9,331 nt of DNA from CALMEH01 sp964548225 (lineage in GTDB: Bacteria; Acidobacteriota; Blastocatellia; Pyrinomonadales; Pyrinomonadaceae): positions 1 to 9,331 of the forward strand of contig CAZJQP010000125.1 of the NCBI GenBank assembly GCA_964548225.1, read 5' to 3'. Position 1 is the stretch's first letter; every line of letters starts with the position of its first letter. The notes beneath the pieces were generated by a model. That model was not told where the DNA came from. It worked only from the letters and a program-made list of their open reading frames with translations, and did not search any database. Both the position numbers and the translations under genes were made by a program. Positions 5,488 through 9,331 of this stretch are shown piece after piece.

Positions 5488-6657
5488 TTATTGCACAACG
5501 TAACTTGTCTTAGCTCTGACAACCAAATTCGGACGCATTACGCGGACACGAATGTTTCGGCGTTCGCCTTTTTGTCCAACCTTTTCGGGGTAATATCCGA
5601 TTGAATATTGGCGGCGCAATTCTTCGGCGATGCCGGAAAATGCTGCGGTTAAATTGCCGTTCGTGTCGGCTTCAAAATTTCTGCCGCCGCTTTTTCGTGC
5701 TAATTCTTCCAAATATCGCTTGCCGGTTTCATATTCTTGTTTAGTGCTTCCCGCACTTCCGCCACCGACTCTGACGTTTCCGCCGGTGATAATCGCACCA
5801 ATAATTTTGCCGAGCGTTCCACCGCCGCTATTTCCGCCGCCTGTATTTCCGCCGCCCGTATTTCCGCCGCCGGACATATAATTTGAAGTATTGTAACGAA
5901 TCGGATAAATCAAAGCATCGAGTTCTTCTGCTTGGGCGATAGTGCTTTGATAATTTGCGCGGCGCGAAGTTGTGTCAACGCCATCGGTAAAAAGCACAAT
6001 CGCTTTGCGACCTTGAATGCGCCGAAGTTCTTGGTTCATCACATAATCAACTGCTTCGTAAAGACTCGTGCCGTCGCCGAAATTTGCTTGGCGAATGGCG
6101 TTCACCAAAACTCTGCGATTGTTTGTTACCGGACTTAAAACTTGCACACGCTCATCGAAAGCCAAAACCATTACACGGTCTGCGGGGCGAAGTTGATTGA
6201 CAAATTCGATTGCCGCATCTTGAATTTCTTCGATTCTGTATTGTGTTGAAGGGCTGACATCAATCATCAGAACAACTGTGAAAGGTTGTTCGACCGATTC
6301 AAAATATTCGACTTTTTGCTGAACACCGTTTTCAAAAATCTGAAAATCTTTCTGCGCTAAACCGGTGATAAATCGTCCGTCGCGGTCAAGCACCGAAACC
6401 GGAAATGCAACTAGATTGGTTTCAACTTTGATAATTTCATCGTCTTCTTCAACCGGCGCGTCTTCCGTATTAGTCTCGGTTTGCGGTTTTGTTTGACCGA
6501 TTAGAACAGGCGCATTTTTTGTTTTCGATTGCGTATCGCCCTGAATTGTCGGCGCAGGCGATGGCACGACACGCGGACGAGTTTTCTGCGTCGTTTGCGC
6601 TGAAACAATTATTGAAAAGCACACTAAACACACCAAAACAAACAAGATTTTTTTCAT
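5488..6657 (-). CDS. Secreted VWFA-domain protein (acidobacterial VWFA-related family), paralogue B
   Basis: 389 residues with the same architecture as paralogue A. There is a signal peptide of about 20 residues (MKKILFVLVC start, ending IIVSA), a Pro/Thr/acidic linker to about 75 and the pre-domain segment LDRDGRFITGLAQKDFQIFENG (90-111). The VWFA domain spans about 125-255 with a complete metal site: D133-V-S135-P-S137, T197 and D225 in FTDGVDTT. After the domain, a glycine-rich insert of GGGNT-type repeats (263-280) replaces the proline-rich loop of paralogue A. The C-terminal part (YSIGYYPEK...RRNIRVRV) matches paralogue A well, so the two look like a tandem duplication. Start supported by a likely promoter with perfect TATAAT upstream and AGAAG next to the ATG. 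Function unknown; envelope or extracellular binding is the family-level expectation. Confidence 0.88.
   Translation of the reverse strand: MKKILFVLVCLVCFSIIVSAQTTQKTRPRVVPSPAPTIQGDTQSKTKNAPVLIGQTKPQTETNTEDAPVEEDDEIIKVETNLVAFPVSVLDRDGRFITGLAQKDFQIFENGVQQKVEYFESVEQPFTVVLMIDVSPSTQYRIEEIQDAAIEFVNQLRPADRVMVLAFDERVQVLSPVTNNRRVLVNAIRQANFGDGTSLYEAVDYVMNQELRRIQGRKAIVLFTDGVDTTSRRANYQSTIAQAEELDALIYPIRYNTSNYMSGGGNTGGGNTGGGNSGGGTLGKIIGAIITGGNVRVGGGSAGSTKQEYETGKRYLEELARKSGGRNFEADTNGNLTAAFSGIAEELRRQYSIGYYPEKVGQKGERRNIRVRVMRPNLVVRAKTSYVVQ
5818..5871 (-). repeat. 15-bp in-frame repeats coding a Gly-rich GGGNT linker
   Basis: Near-identical 15-bp units read GGCGGCGGAAATACN on the minus strand and encode GGGNT, GGGNT, GGGNS, then GGGT (residues 263-280 of VWFA paralogue B). 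It is a flexible linker just after the VWFA domain and likely to vary in copy number. Confidence 0.85.
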
Positions 6658-6713
6658 CTTCTAAAATTCTCCGAGCCGATTTTCAGTTTGCGTTTGGGGA
6701 AAGCGTTTTTTTG

Positions 6714-6743
6714 ATTATAAATTTACGAATTTAGATGTCTGAA
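6714..6743 (-). promoter_or_regulatory. Candidate promoter of VWFA paralogue B
   Basis: A perfect TATAAT on the minus strand (6714-6719) lies 18 nt from TTCAGA (6738-6743, four of six matches to TTGACA), about 57 nt upstream of the ATG. The -35 is only 3 bp from the palindromic repeat at 6747-6824. Confidence 0.45.
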
Positions 6744-6746
6744 AAA

Positions 6747-6824
6747 GTTCAGAGTTACACCTTTAGACGTGAAGCATTTTCGTTCTTCACTAACGAAAGC
6801 ACGCCTAAAGGCGTAGCTCTGAAC
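6747..6824. repeat. Three-hairpin palindromic element, copy 2
   Basis: Outer arms GTTCAGAGTTAC (6747-6758) and GTAGCTCTGAAC (6813-6824) pair over 12 bp with one T-G. Internally, the 5' hairpin ACACCTTTAGACGT is decayed. The middle hairpin TTTCGTT/AACGAAA has a 7-nt loop, and the 3' hairpin ACGCC-TAAA-GGCGT is perfect and shares the TAAA loop of copy 1. Its right 20 bp overlap the end of the serine hydrolase gene and supply its stop codon. Confidence 0.85.
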
Positions 6825-7926
6825 AGGCGAGTTCGTGAAATTTTCTTCGCACGGAATTTAAAAGCAAAAACGGAAGTTCACGGGCGTGTGTGCGATTGGT
6901 CAGAAGGATAAAAATTCTCTCGGTTTCCGGCTCAATCCAAAGCGATGTTCCGGTAAAACCTAAATGCCCGAAACTATCTTTCGATAAAGCGGTTGAAGCG
7001 GTTGAATCCGGTGTTTCGGCTAATTGAAAAGCAAAGGAACGCGCTTCGTTTAAATCTTTCGTAAAATTCGTGCGGAAAAGTTCGCAGGTTGCAGGTTTTA
7101 ATAGTTTTGTCTGATTCGGCAAAAACTGCTGTGCGATTTTGAATGTTTCTTCGGCAGTCGAAAAAAGTCCCGCGTGTCCCGAAACGCCGTTCATAAAAAA
7201 ACAATTTCCGTCGTGAACTTCGCCCCAGATTTGATAATCGCGCCAATTATATTTTGAAATATCAAAGCCTTGTTCGAGGCAAGTTTGTTTTTCAAATTCG
7301 TTTCCTTTTTCGCTGGCGACAATTTTTTCAAGTAAATCTTTTGGCGGATTAAAGAATGTGTTTTGTAAATTTAACGGCTCAAAGATTTCCGCTTTTGCAA
7401 TTTCATCAATCCGTTTGCCGTAAAGTTTTTCGAGCAAAAACGTCAAAACCAAAAAATTCAAATCGCTATACAAAACTTTTGAATTTATCGGATTTTCAAG
7501 CGGTTCTTCAGCAATAACATTCGTAATTTGTAATCTGTCATTTGCAATTAAATAAAACGGCAACCACGCCCGAAAGCCCGATGTATGCGTCAAAAGATTT
7601 TGAATCGTAATCTCGCGCTTGTCTTCGGTAGCAAATTCATCAAAATATTTGGCAATCTTATCCGACAATTCAATCTCACCCGCTTCAATCAATTTCGCGC
7701 CGAGCAAACCCGTTATCAAAACCTTCGTCATACTCGCCAAATCGTAAATCGTGTCGGTTCGGGCTTCGATTCGTTCAGGTTCGACGACCGCGAAACCAAG
7801 CGCATCTTGCAAAACGATTTCGCCTTTTTCCGCAACCAAATATGAAGCCGACGGAAAATCTTTGGCTTCAATTCGTGATTGCAGAAAATCGTTTATATTA
7901 TTAGTCTTTTTCGATAAGTATTTCAT
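6805..7926 (-). CDS. Serine hydrolase, beta-lactamase/penicillin-binding-protein fold
   Basis: A 373-residue protein of the beta-lactamase-related (class C, PF00144-type) family. The nucleophile motif S-M-T-K is at 65-68 in TIYDLASMTK. The second motif is Y153-S-D-L-N157. The third is FGHLGFTGTSLWIEPE at 319-334, which holds the HxG-type element (H321-L-G323). LLTHTSGF (111-118) and the HDGNCFFMNGVSGHAGLFST block (238-257) are also typical. There is no signal peptide, so a cytoplasmic location is likely unless the start is wrong. Substrate cannot be told from sequence; esterase, peptidase or amidase activity is possible, and antibiotic hydrolysis should not be assumed. The last residues (CSELRL) and TAG stop lie inside a palindromic repeat. 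The start is ATG with weak SD (AAAG). The gene lies downstream of a long repeat array. Confidence 0.88.
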   Translation of the reverse strand: MKYLSKKTNNINDFLQSRIEAKDFPSASYLVAEKGEIVLQDALGFAVVEPERIEARTDTIYDLASMTKVLITGLLGAKLIEAGEIELSDKIAKYFDEFATEDKREITIQNLLTHTSGFRAWLPFYLIANDRLQITNVIAEEPLENPINSKVLYSDLNFLVLTFLLEKLYGKRIDEIAKAEIFEPLNLQNTFFNPPKDLLEKIVASEKGNEFEKQTCLEQGFDISKYNWRDYQIWGEVHDGNCFFMNGVSGHAGLFSTAEETFKIAQQFLPNQTKLLKPATCELFRTNFTKDLNEARSFAFQLAETPDSTASTALSKDSFGHLGFTGTSLWIEPETERIFILLTNRTHARELPFLLLNSVRRKFHELACSELRL

Positions 7927-7941
7927 TAAAAATCTTTCACA

Positions 7942-8265
7942 AAACTAAAGTTTGCCTTGATGAAACTCTTCAACTTAAGCCGAAAACTCTTCTGATACTT
8001 GTGAAAACTCTTCAAAGGCTTCCTTAATTAAAGATTAAGGAAGTAAAAACTCTTCAGAGGCTTCCTTAATTAAAGATTAAGGAAGTAAAAACTCTTCAGA
8101 GGCTTCCTTAATCTTTAATTAGGGAAGACAAAACTCTTCAAACACTTCCTTAATCTTTAATTAGGGAAGACAAAACTCTTCAAATACTTCCTTAATCTTT
8201 AATTTAGGAAGACAAAACTCTTCAATGTTTGAATAAAACTCTTTTGAACTTGGGCGAAATCTTAT
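7942..8265. repeat. 21/42-bp phased repeat array with interspersed 25-bp hairpins
   Basis: The anchor AAACTCTTC recurs at 7963, 7984, 8005, 8047, 8089, 8131, 8173 and 8215. It degrades at 7942, 8236 (AAACTCTTT) and 8257 (AAATCTTAT). All spacings are exactly 21 or 42 bp. The edge units are plain 21-mers (consensus roughly AAACTCTTCTGAACTTGNGCGA). In the centre, five 25-bp hairpins fill the alternate positions, at 8019-8043, 8061-8085, 8103-8127, 8145-8169 and 8187-8211. Their stem is about CTTCCTTAAT/ATTAAGGAAG. The loop is TAAAG in the first two and CTTTA in the last three, so the hairpin is inverted. The array fills the 354-bp gap between the Gfo/Idh stop and the serine hydrolase start; no gene is seen in it. 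Confidence 0.95.
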
Positions 8266-8280
8266 ATTACTAAAGATAAA

Positions 8281-9273
8281 TCAAACATTCAGACGGCTTC
8301 GATGTGCTTCGATTTTCTCTAAAACACCTAACGCCAAACTCAAAGCGCGGCGACCGTCTTCGGCAGTAATCGGCGGCGTTTTGTCTTCGATAACACAATC
8401 TAAAAACGCGGAAATTTCGGCACGAAGCGGTTCGATGTCTTCGATTTCAAGCCGATTTATCGAAATCCCCAAAAGCGGATGCAGAGCATTCGGCGCAAGA
8501 CTCGTCAGCGACGCAAATTTCGTTGCATAATCCAAAACCACATAAGAATTTGTTTGATAAAAGCGCGTTTTGCGAATCTTTTCCGTGCCGATGCGCGAAG
8601 CCGTGATATTGGCAACCGCGCCGTTTTCAAATTCGATTCGTGCATTTGCCGCATCAACTTTATCGGAAATCACCGGAATTCCGACGGCACGGATTTCGGA
8701 AACCTTTGAATCAACAAGCCATTGAATCGCGTCCAAATCGTGAATCATTACGTCCAACACAACATCAACATCCAACGAACGATTCGGAAACGGCGAAACG
8801 CGGTGAATCTCAAAATAAAGCGGATTATTAACGTGCGGACGAAGCGCAACCATTGCCGGATTAAATCTTTCGAGATGCCCGACCATCAATTTCGCGCCCG
8901 ATTTTTCTGCCGCTGAAATCATTTTGTCGGCTTCTTCCAACGATAACGAAATCGGTTTTTCGACCAAAACATTCACACCATTTTCCAAAAAAGCGCAAGC
9001 AATCTCGCAATGCGTTTCCGTCGGCGTAACAATTGAAACTGCCGTTACTTTATCTAACAAATCGTGCCAATCGGTAAAATATTCGCAACCGTTTTTTTCG
9101 GCAATCTTCTTTGCCTGTTCTTCGCTAACATCACACACGCCGACAAATTCGCCCTTGCCTTCTTTCGACAATTCTGCAAAATTTCGTGCGTGATGTTGTC
9201 CGAGCGAACCAACGCCCACAACGGCGGTTTTTGGTCTTTGGTCTTTGGTTTTTGGTCTTTGGTTTTTTTCCAT
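8281..9273 (-). CDS. Gfo/Idh/MocA oxidoreductase, probable UDP-GlcNAc 3-dehydrogenase (GnnA-like)
   Basis: A 330-residue NAD(P)-dependent oxidoreductase. The Rossmann motif G20-V-G22-S-L-G25 lies in AVVGVGSLGQHHARNF (17-32). The family EKP motif (E105-K106-P107) is in VEKPISLS. HLERFNPAMVALRP (133-146), VDVVLDVMIHDLDAIQWL (169-186) and NARIEFENGAVANITASR follow. This combination is typical of the subgroup often encoded beside lpxA, where GnnA oxidises UDP-GlcNAc at C3 for amino-sugar lipid A; the assignment is by recalled similarity and lpx genes are not in view. Residues 1-16 are an extra stretch (MEKNQRPKTKDQRPKT) encoded by heptamer repeats, and the conserved protein starts at about T16-A17. 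No SD is visible before the ATG, so the true start could differ. The gene after it on the same strand is separated by the phased repeat array. Confidence 0.87.
   Translation of the reverse strand: MEKNQRPKTKDQRPKTAVVGVGSLGQHHARNFAELSKEGKGEFVGVCDVSEEQAKKIAEKNGCEYFTDWHDLLDKVTAVSIVTPTETHCEIACAFLENGVNVLVEKPISLSLEEADKMISAAEKSGAKLMVGHLERFNPAMVALRPHVNNPLYFEIHRVSPFPNRSLDVDVVLDVMIHDLDAIQWLVDSKVSEIRAVGIPVISDKVDAANARIEFENGAVANITASRIGTEKIRKTRFYQTNSYVVLDYATKFASLTSLAPNALHPLLGISINRLEIEDIEPLRAEISAFLDCVIEDKTPPITAEDGRRALSLALGVLEKIEAHRSRLNV
9228..9262. repeat. Heptamer array in the first codons of the Gfo/Idh gene
   Basis: Five perfect-register 7-bp units, TTTTTGG and TCTTTGG on the plus strand (CCAAAAA/CCAAAGA on the coding strand), are followed by T7. 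They begin about 9 nt inside the start codon and encode the repetitive RPKTKDQRPKT. No inverted partner is seen here. Confidence 0.92.
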
Positions 9274-9331
9274 AATTGAAAGCTAAACATTATTAAGCAA
9301 TACTATATATTTTCATTAAAGATTTCGGAAA

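Noticed and set aside
5460..5490. Terminator after VWFA paralogue B
   Set aside because: There is a T8 run on the minus strand, but the preceding TGC-TTTT-GCA stem has only three pairs, too weak to call.
7943..7957. Fourth copy of the three-hairpin element
   Set aside because: AAACTAAAGTTTGCC resembles one hairpin of copy 3, but no outer arms are visible; it also falls in register with the 21-bp lattice, so it is at most a remnant.
7942..8265. CRISPR array
   Set aside because: The direct repeats are only about 9-12 bp, the intervening sequences are near-identical hairpins rather than unique spacers, and no cas gene is present.

Overview
The window looks like chromosomal DNA from an Acidobacteriota bacterium, probably a moderately AT-rich lineage such as Blastocatellia/Pyrinomonadales. 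The phylum call rests on two adjacent secreted proteins of the 'acidobacterial VWFA-related' type. The class is inferred from base composition, repeat-rich intergenic regions and a cyanobacterial-style GlgC. No phage genes, plasmid genes, transposase, tRNA, rRNA or CRISPR were found.

Layout, left to right. 1-451 has no gene. It holds a 21-bp tandem array (1-127), a palindromic element with three internal hairpins (192-270), an inverted single copy of the 21-bp unit (281-293) and an AT-rich inverted pair of heptamer arrays (318-406). 452-2431 is a minus-strand vitamin B12 uptake operon, btuF then btuC. It is preceded by a cobalamin riboswitch with a terminator (2432-2735) and a likely promoter near 2769-2797. 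Divergent from it on the plus strand is glgC (2896-4191), which ends at a shared bidirectional terminator (4202-4243). Then, all on the minus strand, come two paralogous VWFA-domain secreted proteins (4243-5340 and 5488-6657), a beta-lactamase-fold serine hydrolase (6805-7926), a 21/42-bp hairpin repeat array (7942-8265) and a Gfo/Idh/MocA oxidoreductase of the UDP-GlcNAc 3-dehydrogenase (GnnA-like) type (8281-9273).

The genes are mostly housekeeping or accessory: B12 import under B12 feedback control, ADP-glucose synthesis for glycogen, two envelope or secreted VWFA proteins, an uncharacterised serine hydrolase and a probable lipid A sugar enzyme. They do not form one pathway.

The unusual content is the repeat landscape. 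One pattern recurs: a short tandem array of 7- or 8-bp units followed by its own reverse complement. It appears in noncoding DNA (318-406), inside the cobalamin aptamer (2583-2647) and in the first codons of btuC (1396-1465). An un-inverted heptamer array opens the Gfo/Idh gene (9228-9262). Two other arrays have an exact 21-bp lattice (1-127 and 7942-8265); in the second, 25-bp hairpins occupy alternate lattice positions and flip orientation midway. A separate family of 74-79 bp three-hairpin palindromes occurs three times (192-270, 5351-5424, 6747-6824), and one copy supplies the stop codon and last residues of the serine hydrolase.
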